From assembly GCF_030687495.1 (NCBI RefSeq), contig NZ_CP117435.1:2732501-2796500 (forward strand): a stretch of 64,000 bases of DNA, read 5' to 3'. Source of the DNA: Pseudomonas sp. FP453 (GTDB taxonomy: Bacteria; Pseudomonadota; Gammaproteobacteria; Pseudomonadales; Pseudomonadaceae). Made by a program: the position numbers and the translations under genes. Under the pieces are notes generated by a model. It saw nothing but the letters and a program-made list of their open reading frames with translations, was not told the origin of the DNA and made no database searches. Every line of letters begins with the position of its first letter. Position 1 is the first letter of the stretch. Positions 36,085 to 44,753 of the stretch are shown here, piece after piece.

Positions 36085-36753
36085 TCAGAGCACCTTGACC
36101 GCGCGGCCAATCGCCTGGATCGGCCCCGTCGGTTTGCCGGTCGGCGAGCCGCGCGGGTCTTCCAGCGTCAGTTCGAACAGCTGGTTGGGCGACAGCGGCG
36201 GCAGCTTGTCCAGCGGCACCGACAGCGTCTGCCCCGGCTTGACCAGCCCCAGCGACACCGGGCCCTGCCAGCCATCGCCCTTGGTCCAGAATTGCAGGGC
36301 CTTGTCCGCCGGCACTTCCATCACCCCCAGCGGGATCAGCTGAATCTGCTGGTTGTTGCTGGCCTGGATTACCCAGCCCGGCGCCTGGTTCTGCGGGGCG
36401 ACCAGCACCACCACAAAGGTCGGTTCAAGGCTCGTTGGGCGGGTCAGCAACAGCGCGGCCAGGGCCAGCGTCGCCACCAGCCCAGCGCCGGCCAGGCCGC
36501 GCCACAGGGCCAGCAGGTCCCACCACGGCGTGCGCACGCCACTGAGGTTGCGCTCGATGCGCTGCCACAGCTGCGGTGGGGGCGTTACCGGTGCGGCCAA
36601 GGCGGTCAGGGGCAGCAGGCGCTGCTCCCAGGCGTCGACGGCCGCGCGCAGCTCGGGGTCGTGCGGGAGGCGTTGTTCCACCTCGGCGCGCTGTTCGCCG
36701 GGCAGGGTGCCCAGCACGTATTCACTGGCCAGTTCGTCCAGGGGGTTGCTCAT
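36085..36753 (-). CDS. Anti-sigma factor, RskA/zinc-less type
   Basis: 222 residues from MSNPLDELA, chosen for the ATGA overlap with the sigma-factor stop. The N-terminal anti-sigma part carries ASEYVLGTLPGEQRAEVEQRL and DPELRAAVDAWEQRLLPL, as in RskA-type proteins. There is one membrane helix at about 87-108 and a periplasmic RskA domain (VQASNNQQIQLIPLGVMEVPADKALQFW). It holds the ECF sigma factor inactive until a periplasmic signal triggers proteolysis (family knowledge). Confidence 0.88.
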   Translation of the reverse strand: MSNPLDELASEYVLGTLPGEQRAEVEQRLPHDPELRAAVDAWEQRLLPLTALAAPVTPPPQLWQRIERNLSGVRTPWWDLLALWRGLAGAGLVATLALAALLLTRPTSLEPTFVVVLVAPQNQAPGWVIQASNNQQIQLIPLGVMEVPADKALQFWTKGDGWQGPVSLGLVKPGQTLSVPLDKLPPLSPNQLFELTLEDPRGSPTGKPTGPIQAIGRAVKVL

Positions 36754-37256
36754 GCCATGCACTCCCGCAGCGCGGCGAGGCTACGTTTGATCCAGGCTTT
36801 GACGGTTCCCAACGGGGTGTCCAGTTTCCGGGCGATTTCGCTGTGGGAATAACCGTCGACATAGGCGTGCAGAATGCACGCGCGACGGGCCGGGTCGAGT
36901 TGTTCCAGGCAGGTGTGGATCTGCCCGGAGTGTGTGGCGAATTCGGGGCTGGCGATGGGCTCATGTTCGTCGCCCAGCGGCACTTCGCGGTAGCTGTTGC
37001 GCATCGCATTGAGGGCCAGGTGGCGGGTCACGCTGAACACCCAGCCACGGGCGGCGCCGCGCGCCGGGTCGAAACTGCCGGCACCGCGCCAGATCTTGAT
37101 AAAAGCGTCATGCACGACATCTTCGGCCAGGGCCTTGTCCCGGGTGATGCGCAAGGCCACGCCGAGCAAGTGGCTGCTGTCCTGTTCGTAGAGTTGGCGC
37201 AACGCGCGCTGGTCGCCACGGGCACAGGCCAGCAGACAGGTTTCGTAATCAAACAC
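36750..37256 (-). CDS. ECF sigma factor (SigK-like)
   Basis: 168 residues. Region 2: LYEQDSSHLLGVALRI, AEDVVHDAFIKIW and GWVFSVTRHLALNAMR. Region 4: LDPARRACILHAYVDGYSHS and LGTVKAWIKRSLAALR. The stop overlaps the start of the anti-sigma gene (ATGA). The pair is typical of SigK/RskA systems. The DUF3455 gene 66 bases upstream is the natural candidate target (inference). Confidence 0.9.
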   Translation of the reverse strand: MFDYETCLLACARGDQRALRQLYEQDSSHLLGVALRITRDKALAEDVVHDAFIKIWRGAGSFDPARGAARGWVFSVTRHLALNAMRNSYREVPLGDEHEPIASPEFATHSGQIHTCLEQLDPARRACILHAYVDGYSHSEIARKLDTPLGTVKAWIKRSLAALRECMA

Positions 37257-37322
37257 GTATGGCTACCCCCAATGGCAGAACAACGAATTCATCTGCACCG
37301 GGGGCAGCGTAGCCGAGTTTGC

Positions 37323-37841
37323 TCAGTTGGCCGCCCAGAAAATGTAGTCGGCCTGGTACTTCACCACTTCCTGCTTGCCTTTGTTGGCCGTGGTGCACTC
37401 GCTGCTCGGCGCCACGCCACCCTTGAGGGCTACGCGCTGGATGTAGCTCACGCCGCTCATCGCGCCCTTGCCTTCAGCCGGGTTGGCCTTGACCAGTTGA
37501 TACGGCAGGTTGCCCGGGCTCGATGGGGCCACGGCCAGCTGGGTGCCGGTGATCTTCGAACCGTCCTTGGCCTGCCAGGTCGCCGGTGGGCCAAAGTAGG
37601 TGCCCACTTGCTTGCCGCTGCGATCATTGAGCACCGCTTTAGGGCCGACGAAGGTCCATTCGGTCTGGCCGGCGGCGTTGGCTTTGTCCCGGCACTCGTA
37701 GGTGATTTCGCCGACGCCAGTGGTTTCCATGGCGACCTTATGGCCATCCGGCACTTTGATACTGTCGGGCAAACCGCTCTGGGCGAAAGCGGCCGGGGCG
37801 GCGAGCAGGGCAGTCAGGCAGAGCAATGCTTTGGCGTTCAT
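37323..37841 (-). CDS. DUF3455 family exported protein
   Basis: 172 residues from MNAKALLCLT. Signal peptide ends at AFA (about residue 20). The mature part has the DUF3455 pattern: GITYECR-type Cys segment (GEITYECRDKA), WTFVGPKAVL, TYFGPPATWQAKDGS and YIQRVALKGG, and the final Cys pairs with the first (SSECTTA). Function unknown. It lies upstream of the ECF sigma/anti-sigma pair on the same strand and is probably co-regulated. The open frame extends 34 codons upstream without a better start. Confidence 0.88.
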   Translation of the reverse strand: MNAKALLCLTALLAAPAAFAQSGLPDSIKVPDGHKVAMETTGVGEITYECRDKANAAGQTEWTFVGPKAVLNDRSGKQVGTYFGPPATWQAKDGSKITGTQLAVAPSSPGNLPYQLVKANPAEGKGAMSGVSYIQRVALKGGVAPSSECTTANKGKQEVVKYQADYIFWAAN

Positions 37842-37969
37842 GGGTGTTTCTCCATTGGGTAGAACAGCAGGGTTGCTGCAGGTACTACCCATGGGCACGG
37901 CAAATGGATGCAGGCATCGATAAATAAATCGAAGAAAAAACAAAACGATCTAAAGTCAGATCATATTGA

Positions 37970-37983
37970 TATAAGTCGTTATA
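37970..37983. promoter_or_regulatory. AT-rich inverted repeat before the TauE/SafE gene
   Basis: TATAA-GTCG-TTATA, 53 bases upstream of the exporter start, inside a strongly AT-rich 70-base tract. AT-rich sites of this look occur before sulfur-regulated (CysB) promoters in gammaproteobacteria; assignment to CysB is a guess from context. Confidence 0.3.
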
Positions 37984-38035
37984 AGAAAAATCGCTATCCT
38001 GCCGCCAGAAATTTATAAGGCCGCAGGTAGTTGTA

Positions 38036-38821
38036 ATGGATGTGGGTAATGTTGGTTTCGTCGTTGCTGGCCTGATTGTTGGTTTTATCGTGGGCATGAC
38101 CGGTGTGGGCGGGGGGTCGCTGATGACGCCGATCCTGTTGTGGTTCGGTATCAACCCGGCCACCGCCGTGGGCACTGACCTGTTGTACGCGGCGATCACC
38201 AAGTCCGGTGGCGTGCTGGTGCACAGCAAGAACAAGAACATCGATTGGACCATCACCGGTTGGCTGACCCTCGGCAGCGTGCCCGCCGTGCTGTTGACCC
38301 TGTGGTTCCTCGCCAGCCTGCACACCGACCCCAGCGCGATGAACGCGGTGATCAAGCAAGCCCTCGGCGTGGTGCTGTTGCTGACCGCCCTGGCGATCCT
38401 GTTCAAGAAACAGCTCCTGGCCTTCGCCCAGCGCCATGCCGGTGACGACTACCACATGAGCCCGCGCAACTTGAACGTGCTGACGGTGGTCACCGGCGCC
38501 ATCCTGGGCACCATGGTCGCGCTGACCTCCATCGGCGCCGGCGCCCTGGGCACCGTGGCGTTGTTTATCCTCTATCCGTTCCTCGCCACGCGCCGCCTGG
38601 TCGGCACCGAGATCGCCCACGCCGTGCCGCTGACCCTGGTGGCAGGCCTGGGTCATGCAAGCATGGGCAATATGGATTGGCACTTGCTGGGCTTTCTGCT
38701 GATGGGCTCGCTGCCCGGGATCTACATCGGCAGCCATATGACCGGCAAGCTGCCGGACGGCGTGCTGCGGCCGTGCCTGGCGGTGATGTTGATGGCCATT
38801 GGTTATAAATTGGCGTTTTAA
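38036..38821 (+). CDS. TauE/SafE (TSUP) family sulfite/organosulfonate exporter
   Basis: 261 residues with about eight hydrophobic helices. TSUP features: GFIVGMTGVGGGSLMTPILL at the N-terminus and the inverted copy VALTSIGAGALGTVALF in the second half. Family members export sulfite, sulfoacetate or related anions. Its position next to the SfnB-family and sfnG genes fits removal of sulfite made from organosulfur compounds (inference). A REPIN follows the stop. Confidence 0.88.
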   Translation: MDVGNVGFVVAGLIVGFIVGMTGVGGGSLMTPILLWFGINPATAVGTDLLYAAITKSGGVLVHSKNKNIDWTITGWLTLGSVPAVLLTLWFLASLHTDPSAMNAVIKQALGVVLLLTALAILFKKQLLAFAQRHAGDDYHMSPRNLNVLTVVTGAILGTMVALTSIGAGALGTVALFILYPFLATRRLVGTEIAHAVPLTLVAGLGHASMGNMDWHLLGFLLMGSLPGIYIGSHMTGKLPDGVLRPCLAVMLMAIGYKLAF

Positions 38822-38832
38822 CGCGATTCAAC

Positions 38833-38921
38833 TGTGGGAGCGGGCTTGCCCGCGATAGCGGTGGTTCAGCAAACATACTTTTGACTGACCCACCGCTATC
38901 GCAGGCAAGCCAGCTCCCACA
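38833..38921. repeat. Hybrid REPIN
   Basis: The left arm is the GAGCGGGCTTGCCCGCG subtype and the right arm the CGCAGGCAAGCCAGCTC subtype, so the arms are not fully complementary. Confidence 0.88.
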
Positions 38922-38941
38922 TTTTTTTACCGTGACTGGTC

Positions 38942-40180
38942 TTAGGTTTTTGCCGGGCCATTACCGATCTGCCACACAAACGGCGGCTCGGTCCCATTGA
39001 TCACCCAATCCCCGACAATCCGCGCCTTGTAGATCACCGGATTATGCGACGACACCGTACGCGCATTGCGCCAATGCCGGTCCAGGGATTTACCTTGGCG
39101 CACATCCGACGCCCCCAGTGCATTGAACAACTGGCTGGTGGCTCGCTGGATCAACTCCGACACCACCACCTGCGCCGTCGCCGATTCAATCTCGGCCGCC
39201 ACATTGGCGGCGCGCTCGGCGGCATCATCCCCACCAAACCGCGCCACGTAGGCTTGCTGTGCCGGCAGCGTGGCTTTCAACGCACTGGCTTCGGCAGCAT
39301 AGACCAGCGCCGCGACGTCACCCACCACCTGTTGTACCTGCGCATCCGCGCTGACGTGGGGCGCATTGCCATGGCTGTAGATGCGCTTGCGGCTGCGCAC
39401 CTGCTCGGCCACGTCGTTCAGCGCGGCGCGGCCGATCCCGGCCAGGCTGGCCAGTAACACCAGTTGGTAGAACGCCGTCTGGTATTTGAAGCGCGTGGCA
39501 AAGTCGATCACGTTGTCCGCTTCCACCACGGCGTTGGTAAAGCGCGAGGTGCCGCTGCCGGTGGTGCGCTGGCCGAAGCCGTCCCAGTCGTCGCTGTGCT
39601 CTACGCCGGGCTGGCGGGCGCGGGTGGCGGCGATCACATCGCCCTGGGTGTCGCTGCGCTGGGCGTACACGTCGATCCAGTCAGCGAAAATGCTGCCGGT
39701 GCTGTAGAACTTTTCACCGTTGAGTGTCCAGTTGTCGCCGTCGGGGCTGACTTGGGTGACGACATCGCCAATGGCGACATTACCGATTTCGGTCCAGGCA
39801 CAGCCGACGATATCGCCGTCGACAAAGCGCTTGAACCACAGGTCACGCCCGGCGCCGGGCGGTGCGTTGAGGCGGTCTTCGGCAAATGCAAAGTGCCCGC
39901 GCAATGCCTGGGGGATGTTGGAGTCGGCAGCGGCCAGTTCGATCAACAGCTCAAACAACTGTGGCAGGGACGCGCCGCCGCCGCCGTACTCCACCGGCAC
40001 GCGCACGGCGCCAAAGCCGGCGGCCTTGAGCCACTGGATCGGCTCATGGGGCAGGGTGCGGGTCTGTTCGCGCTGCACGGCGCCTGCGGCGATGCGTGCG
40101 AAGATCGGCCGGAAGCGCGCGGCCAGCGTGGGGTAATCGACGCCGATGGACAGCGGGTTGATGACGTGGTGTTCAGTCAT
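38942..40180 (-). CDS. SfnB-family (acyl-CoA dehydrogenase-like) sulfur acquisition oxidoreductase
   Basis: 412 residues from MTEHHVINPL (AGGAG upstream). Acyl-CoA-dehydrogenase/DszC-type flavoprotein fold: helical N-domain (WLKAAGFGAVRVPVEYGGGG), middle beta domain (GCAWTEIGNVAIGD, WTLNGEKFYSTGS) and C-terminal helical domain (LFNALGASDVRQGKSLDRHWRNARTVSSHNP). The lack of the acyl-CoA dehydrogenase Glu context and the DszC-like C-terminus point to a flavin-dependent oxidoreductase of the SfnB type, used under sulfate limitation. It is divergent from sfnG, and its start is 35 bases from a sigma-54 promoter. Confidence 0.85.
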   Translation of the reverse strand: MTEHHVINPLSIGVDYPTLAARFRPIFARIAAGAVQREQTRTLPHEPIQWLKAAGFGAVRVPVEYGGGGASLPQLFELLIELAAADSNIPQALRGHFAFAEDRLNAPPGAGRDLWFKRFVDGDIVGCAWTEIGNVAIGDVVTQVSPDGDNWTLNGEKFYSTGSIFADWIDVYAQRSDTQGDVIAATRARQPGVEHSDDWDGFGQRTTGSGTSRFTNAVVEADNVIDFATRFKYQTAFYQLVLLASLAGIGRAALNDVAEQVRSRKRIYSHGNAPHVSADAQVQQVVGDVAALVYAAEASALKATLPAQQAYVARFGGDDAAERAANVAAEIESATAQVVVSELIQRATSQLFNALGASDVRQGKSLDRHWRNARTVSSHNPVIYKARIVGDWVINGTEPPFVWQIGNGPAKT

Positions 40181-40214
40181 GGGGACGGCTCCTGTGGACA
40201 ATGCAGGGGTGATT

Positions 40215-40229
40215 GCACAGTCCGTGCCG
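40215..40229 (-). promoter_or_regulatory. Sigma-54 promoter of the SfnB-family gene
   Basis: On the minus strand CGGCACG-N4-GTGC. It keeps the -24 GG and -12 GC with exact spacing and matches 9 of 11 consensus positions. The ATG follows about 35 bases after the -12 element. Confidence 0.7.
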
Positions 40230-40268
40230 GGTGCACGAGCCCGTGTTTACGGGGCGCAGCCCGCCGCA

Positions 40269-40288
40269 ACTGTTGCCCTGGCAACAGT
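40269..40288. promoter_or_regulatory. Perfect palindrome, probable enhancer site for a sigma-54 activator
   Basis: ACTGTTGCC-CT-GGCAACAGT. It lies between the two divergent sigma-54 promoters, about 55 bases from one -12 element and 100 from the other. A second inverted repeat, GTCGC-N5-GCGAC, is at 40302-40316. SfnR is the known activator of sfnG in P. putida; its binding here is inferred. Confidence 0.6.
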
Positions 40289-40373
40289 GGTTCGACAAAC
40301 CGTCGCGATCTGCGACATCGCTGCGACGCCACGATTTCTGCGCAACCCGCCTGCTGCGGGCGTTTGCCAGGGC

Positions 40374-40388
40374 TGGCACGCTTGCTGC
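40374..40388 (+). promoter_or_regulatory. Sigma-54 promoter of sfnG
   Basis: TGGCACG-CTTG-CTGC matches the sigma-54 consensus at 10 of 11 positions with correct GG/GC spacing, 42 bases upstream of the sfnG ATG. sfnG is known to be sigma-54 dependent in P. putida. Confidence 0.85.
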
Positions 40389-40429
40389 TCAAGCTCTCGG
40401 TACATCCCATGTGTACGAGGTAGTGTCCG

Positions 40430-41515
40430 ATGAGTCAGCAGCCTGTGAAATTTGCCTACTGGGTGCCCAACGTCAGCGGTGGGTTGGTGGTCAGCAAGAT
40501 CGAGCAACGCACCCACTGGGGCATCGATTACAACCGCAAGCTGGCGCAACTGGCAGAAGCCGCCGGTTTTGAATACGGCCTGACCCAGATCCGTTTCACC
40601 GCCGGCTACGGCGCCGAGAACCAGCACGAGTCCGTGGCGTTCAGCCATGCCTTGCTGGCGGCGACCACCACCCTCAAGGTGATCGCTGCGATCCTGCCTG
40701 GCCCTTGGCAGCCGGCGCTGGCGGCCAAGCAACTGGCGACGATCGACCAGCTCACCAACGGCCGTATCGCGGTGAATATCGTCAGCGGCTGGTTCAAGGG
40801 CGAGTTCCAGGCCATTGGCGAACCCTGGCTGGAGCATGACGAACGTTACCGCCGTTCCGAGGAGTTTATCCGCGCCCTCAAAGGCATCTGGACCCAGGAC
40901 GATTTCACCTTCAAGGGCGACTTCTACCGCTTCAACAACTACACCTTGAAACCCAAGCCCCTGGGCCAACCGGAAGTGTTCCAGGGCGGCAGTTCACGGG
41001 CGGCGCGGGACATGGCCGCGCGCGTGTCGGACTGGTATTTCACCAACGGCAACACTCCCGAAGGGATCAAGGCGCAGGTTGACGACATCCGCGCCAAGGC
41101 GGCGGCCAACAACCATTCGGTGAAAGTCGGGGTCAACGCCTTTGTGATCGCCCGCGACACCGAAGAAGAGGCCCGCGCCGTGCTCGCCGAGATCATCGAC
41201 AAGGCCGATCCCGAAGCGGTCAACGCCTTTGGCGACGCCGCGAAACAGGCAGGCAAGGCGTCACCGGAAGGCGAGGGCAACTGGGCCAAATCCAGCTTTG
41301 AAGACCTGGTGCAGTACAACGACGGCTTCAAGACCAACCTCATCGGCACTCCGCAGCAAATTGCCGAGCGCATTGTTGCGCTGAAGGCGGTGGGTGTGGA
41401 CCTGGTGCTGGCGGGTTTCCTGCACTTCCAGGAAGAAGTCGAGTATTTCGGCAAGCGCGTGTTGCCACTGGTACGCGAGCTGGAAGCCAAGGCCGGGATC
41501 AAGCAGGTGGCGTAG
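40430..41515 (+). CDS. sfnG: FMNH2-dependent dimethyl sulfone monooxygenase
   Basis: 361 residues, luciferase-like flavin monooxygenase fold. It shows the SfnG N-terminus (MSQQPVKFAYWVPNVSGGLV), LPGPWQPALAAKQLATIDQL, GRIAVNIVSGWFKGEF (the family VSGW motif) and FQGGSSRAARDMAARVSDWY. It converts dimethyl sulfone to methanesulfinate and formaldehyde with reduced FMN from a partner reductase; no reductase gene is visible here. The gene is monocistronic behind a sigma-54 promoter. Its 3' end overlaps the convergent GNAT gene by 17 bases. Confidence 0.93.
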   Translation: MSQQPVKFAYWVPNVSGGLVVSKIEQRTHWGIDYNRKLAQLAEAAGFEYGLTQIRFTAGYGAENQHESVAFSHALLAATTTLKVIAAILPGPWQPALAAKQLATIDQLTNGRIAVNIVSGWFKGEFQAIGEPWLEHDERYRRSEEFIRALKGIWTQDDFTFKGDFYRFNNYTLKPKPLGQPEVFQGGSSRAARDMAARVSDWYFTNGNTPEGIKAQVDDIRAKAAANNHSVKVGVNAFVIARDTEEEARAVLAEIIDKADPEAVNAFGDAAKQAGKASPEGEGNWAKSSFEDLVQYNDGFKTNLIGTPQQIAERIVALKAVGVDLVLAGFLHFQEEVEYFGKRVLPLVRELEAKAGIKQVA

Positions 41516-41960
41516 GCAAGGGCTTTTCCAGGCGCAGGGCGCTGGTGTGGTCGGCGTAGTAGTCGTCGACCTGGGCAAAGCGCCGGTAGCCGTTGCGCTC
41601 GTACAAGCCCAGGGCGCCGGGGTTGTCAGTGCGCACTTCCAGGCGCAGGTGGGTGCAACGGTGCGCCACGGCGCAGGCCTCGATACGGGCCAGCAGTTGC
41701 TGGCCCAGGCCCATGCCGCGCGCCTGTTCGGCGATGGCGATGGAGTACAACCGCGCCCGCGTACTCCGGCGGCGCAACAGCAGCAAGGCATAACCGAGCA
41801 GTTGCCCGTCACGCGCCACCACCAGCAACTGGCCGTGGGCGCGGCTGACCATCCAGCGCACACTGCGCGGCGAGAGCCGATCACTGATAAAACATTGCTG
41901 CTCCAGCGCAATTAACGCGGGTATATCCGTGGTGCATGCAACGCGAAAGGAAAGAGCCAT
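41499..41960 (-). CDS. GNAT N-acetyltransferase, RimI type
   Basis: 153 residues. Acetyl-CoA-binding loop: LYSIAIAEQARGMGLGQQLL with the R/QxxGxG pattern. The C-terminal catalytic region is LRLEVRTDNPGALGLYERNGY, typical of RimI-like enzymes. The acceptor is unknown. It is divergent from the RimK-like ATP-grasp gene (94 bases between starts), a pairing that suggests common involvement in peptide or protein modification (inference). Confidence 0.88.
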   Translation of the reverse strand: MALSFRVACTTDIPALIALEQQCFISDRLSPRSVRWMVSRAHGQLLVVARDGQLLGYALLLLRRRSTRARLYSIAIAEQARGMGLGQQLLARIEACAVAHRCTHLRLEVRTDNPGALGLYERNGYRRFAQVDDYYADHTSALRLEKPLPTPPA

Positions 41961-42054
41961 ATAACCGCCGTAAAAGTTGCGTAACGAAACGGGACTTCTC
42001 TAAAAGATCGTGCTTAATAGAAAAGGTCGAGTTCTCTTAAGCGGATCAAATACT

Positions 42055-43643
42055 ATGTCAGCGGTACAAAGTCATTGGCGTGAAGTATCCGAGCAAAGTG
42101 TCGTGGCGACAATAACGTCCAACGGTTATTTTTCCGCGAGTTCCAAACCGTCCAGTCAAGTAGTGATCATCGTCGAGCGCCGGGAAGATTGGGCCTCCTA
42201 TTTCCCCAGCGAAGACATCGTCACCGCCCAGGAATACCTCGAACAAACCCGCGACAGCGACGTGGGCAAGCGCGTTCAGGTGATCAACCTGTGCCGCAGC
42301 TACAAGTACCTGGGCCACGGCTACTACTGTTCGCTGCTGGCCGAGGCGCGCGGGCACAAGGTGATTCCGTCGGTGCGCACCATCAGCGAACTGACGAAGA
42401 AGTCGTTATACGGGCTGGCCCTGGATAACTTGGACAAGACCCTGGATAAAGCCCTCAGTCATCATCTTTACAGCAATACCGAGGGCTTTACCCTGACCCT
42501 TTATTTTGGTCGGACCACGATTGAGCCATTACAGGATCTGGCCCGCGAGTTGTTTGAAACCTTTGCCTGTCCGATTCTATTAGTTGAATTCAAGAAGCAT
42601 AACGGCTGGCATATCGAAGGCGTCAAGTGCGGCGCATTGCATAAGTTGCGCGATGATCAGGAAGATCAATTCGCCCACGCCCTCGACAACTTCAGCCGCA
42701 AGATCTGGCGCCAGCCGCGCTCACGCCGGGTGGCCCGTTATGACCTGGCGATCCTCCACGATCCCCTGGAGCAATTGCCACCGTCCAACCCCAAGGCCCT
42801 GGAGCATTTCATCCGCGTGGGCAAGGGCCTCGGCATTGACGTGCAGTTGATCGAGCGCAAGGACTACGCGCGCCTGGCCGAATACGACGCCTTGCTGATC
42901 CGCGAGACCACCAGCGTAGACAACCACACCTACCGCTTCGCCAAGAAAAGCCGAAAGCGAAGGCCTGGTGGTGATGGACGACCCGGCGTCGATCCTGCGC
43001 TGTACCAACAAGGTCTACCTCGCCGACCTGCTCAACAGTCATCAGCTGGGCATGCCCGCCACCGAGTATCCTCTACAAGGAACGACCGGAGGATTTTGAA
43101 CGGGTTGGCGAGCGCCTGGGTTTTCCGTTGGTGCTGAAGATCCCCGACGGCTGCTTTTCCAAGGGCGTGATCAAGGTGGAAAGCCAGGAGGCCTTGCTCA
43201 AGGCCACCGCCGAGTTGTTCGAGCATTCGGTGCTGCTGCTGGCCCAGGAGTTTTTCTACACCGAGTACGACTGGCGCATCGGCGTGCTCAACCGCAAGCC
43301 GATCTTTGCCTGCCAGTACTTCATGTCCAAGGGCCATTGGCAGATCTACAACCACAAGGCCATCGGCCAGGCCATCAACGGCGAGTGCCGCACCCTGGCG
43401 GTCCATGAAGCGCCGAAGGCGGTGGTGGAGCTGGCGGTGAAGACCGCCAACCTGATCGGCGACGGCCTCTATGGCGTCGACCTCAAGCAGTCCGGCGACA
43501 AGGTGGTGGTGATCGAGGTGAACGACAACCCGAATATGGATGCGGGGATCGAGGATGCGTATTTGCAGGACGATCTGTATGGGTTGGTGCTGGAGGAGTT
43601 TGTGCGGCGTTTGGAACTCAAGCGCCAGGGCCAGGGTTGGTAG
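42055..43643 (+). pseudogene. RimK-like ATP-grasp protein with N-terminal RLAN domain, broken by two +1 insertions
   Basis: The reading frame shifts twice. An extra A in the run at 42946-42949 moves FAKK from AESEGLVVMDDPASI, and an extra T at about 43067 separates MPATE from ILYKERPEDFERVG. With both removed, the gene gives an intact 528-residue protein. The N-terminal RLAN-type domain (about 45-200: VVIIVERREDWASYFPS, SYKYLGHGYYCSLLAEARGH) is followed by an ATP-grasp domain (VLKIPDGCFSKGVIKV, AQEFFYTEYDWRIGVL, VVVIEVNDNPNMDAG). ATP-grasp ligases of this type join amino acids or peptides through an acyl phosphate. Either a recent pseudogene or sequencing errors; the intact flanking codons favour the latter or a very recent loss. 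Confidence 0.8.
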
Positions 43644-43663
43644 CACAGACGCCGAAGATCAAC

Positions 43664-43752
43664 TGTGGGAGCTGGCTTGCCTGCGATAGCGGTGGTCCAG
43701 TTAAAACAACAGTGACTGACCCACCGCTATCGCAGGCAAGCCAGCTCCCACA
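43664..43752. repeat. REPIN with degenerate extra terminus
   Basis: Inverted REP arms in the convergent space between the RimK-like and map genes. A further degraded end (CCAGTTCCCACA) follows to about 43770. Confidence 0.88.
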
Positions 43753-43777
43753 AAAAATCCAGTTCCCACAGGGGGAT

Positions 43778-44533
43778 TCAGGGCGTGGCTTGCAGCGTCA
43801 GCACCTCAAACCCCTGCGCAGTCACCGCCACCGTATGTTCCCATTGCGCCGACAAACTGTTGTCCTTGGTCACCACCGTCCAGCCATCCTTGAGGCTGCG
43901 CACTTTGGCGCCGCCCTGGTTAAGCATCGGCTCGACGGTAAACACCATGCCTTCACGCAGTTCCAGCCCGGTGCCGGGGCGGCCGAAGTGGAGGATCTGC
44001 GGTTCTTCATGCATCTGCCGGCCAATGCCATGGCCGCAGTACTCACGCACCACGCTGTAGCCGTTGGCCTGGGCGTGGCTCTGGATCGCGTGGCCGATGT
44101 CGCCCAGGCGCGCGCCGGGCTTGACCTGGCGGATGCCCGCCCACATCGCCTCGAAGGTCTGTTCCACCAGGCGCCGGGCCTTGGGCGGCACGTTGCCGAT
44201 CATGTACATCTTGCTGGAGTCGGCGATGTAGCCGCCTTTTTCCAGGGTGATGTCGATGTTGATGATGTCGCCGTCCTGCAACACATCCTTGGCACTGGGC
44301 ATGCCGTGGCACACCACCTCGTTGATCGAGGTGTTGATGGAGAAGGGGTAATCGTATTGGCCAAGGCTGGCGGGGCGGGCCTGCAAGTCGTTGCGGATGA
44401 AGGCTTCGACGGCGCTGTCCAGCGCCAGGGTGGAGCGGCCGGCGGCGACAAAGCCGTCGAGCATGTCGAACACCTGGGCCAGCAGGCGCCCGGATTCGCG
44501 CATCACGGCCAGTTGGGCGGCGGTCTTGATCAT
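43778..44533 (-). CDS. map: Methionine aminopeptidase, type I (second paralogue linked to a ParD-like gene)
   Basis: 251 residues from MIKTAAQLAV. All five metal ligands of type I enzymes are present: Asp94 (NIDIT), Asp105 (IADSSK), His168 (GHGIGRQMHEEP), Glu201 (FTVEPML) and Glu232 (QWEHTV), as is the substrate His76 (VVCHGMP). It removes N-terminal Met from nascent proteins. The usual housekeeping map sits beside rpsB/tsf; this copy instead follows a ParD-like gene with a 1-base stop/start overlap (TGATG), so the two are coupled. It is probably an accessory copy. Confidence 0.92.
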   Translation of the reverse strand: MIKTAAQLAVMRESGRLLAQVFDMLDGFVAAGRSTLALDSAVEAFIRNDLQARPASLGQYDYPFSINTSINEVVCHGMPSAKDVLQDGDIINIDITLEKGGYIADSSKMYMIGNVPPKARRLVEQTFEAMWAGIRQVKPGARLGDIGHAIQSHAQANGYSVVREYCGHGIGRQMHEEPQILHFGRPGTGLELREGMVFTVEPMLNQGGAKVRSLKDGWTVVTKDNSLSAQWEHTVAVTAQGFEVLTLQATP

Positions 44534-44733
44534 CAGCTGCGCCCCCGGATCAGGTCGGGCTTGTCCAGCAACAGTTTGTTGATCAGGTCGTTGTAGGCCA
44601 GGTTGGGATTGAGTTCGGCGAGCAGGCCGATCTTGATCCAGAACTCGGCCTGGGCGTTGATGGAGCGGTCCATCGCGGCGCTGGCCAGGCGCAATTGTTC
44701 GTGCAGTTGGTCGGTAATCTTGACGATGCCCAT
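44533..44733 (-). CDS. ParD-like antitoxin-family protein
   Basis: 66 residues from MGIVKITDQL. Ribbon-helix-helix-like N-terminus (IVKITDQLHEQLRLASAAM) followed by SINAQAEFWIKIGLLAELNP. This is the ParD_like family (Pfam describes it as a ParD-like antitoxin). No ParE or other toxin follows; the coupled partner is a methionine aminopeptidase. The promoter region carries repeated CGTATAT(C/G) boxes, consistent with autoregulation by a ribbon-helix-helix protein (inference). Confidence 0.85.
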   Translation of the reverse strand: MGIVKITDQLHEQLRLASAAMDRSINAQAEFWIKIGLLAELNPNLAYNDLINKLLLDKPDLIRGRS

Positions 44734-44753
44734 GGGGTTCACTGTGCTGGGTT

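Noticed and set aside
44533-44733. Classical ParDE toxin-antitoxin system
   Set aside because: No ParE-like or other toxin gene adjoins; the only coupled gene is methionine aminopeptidase.
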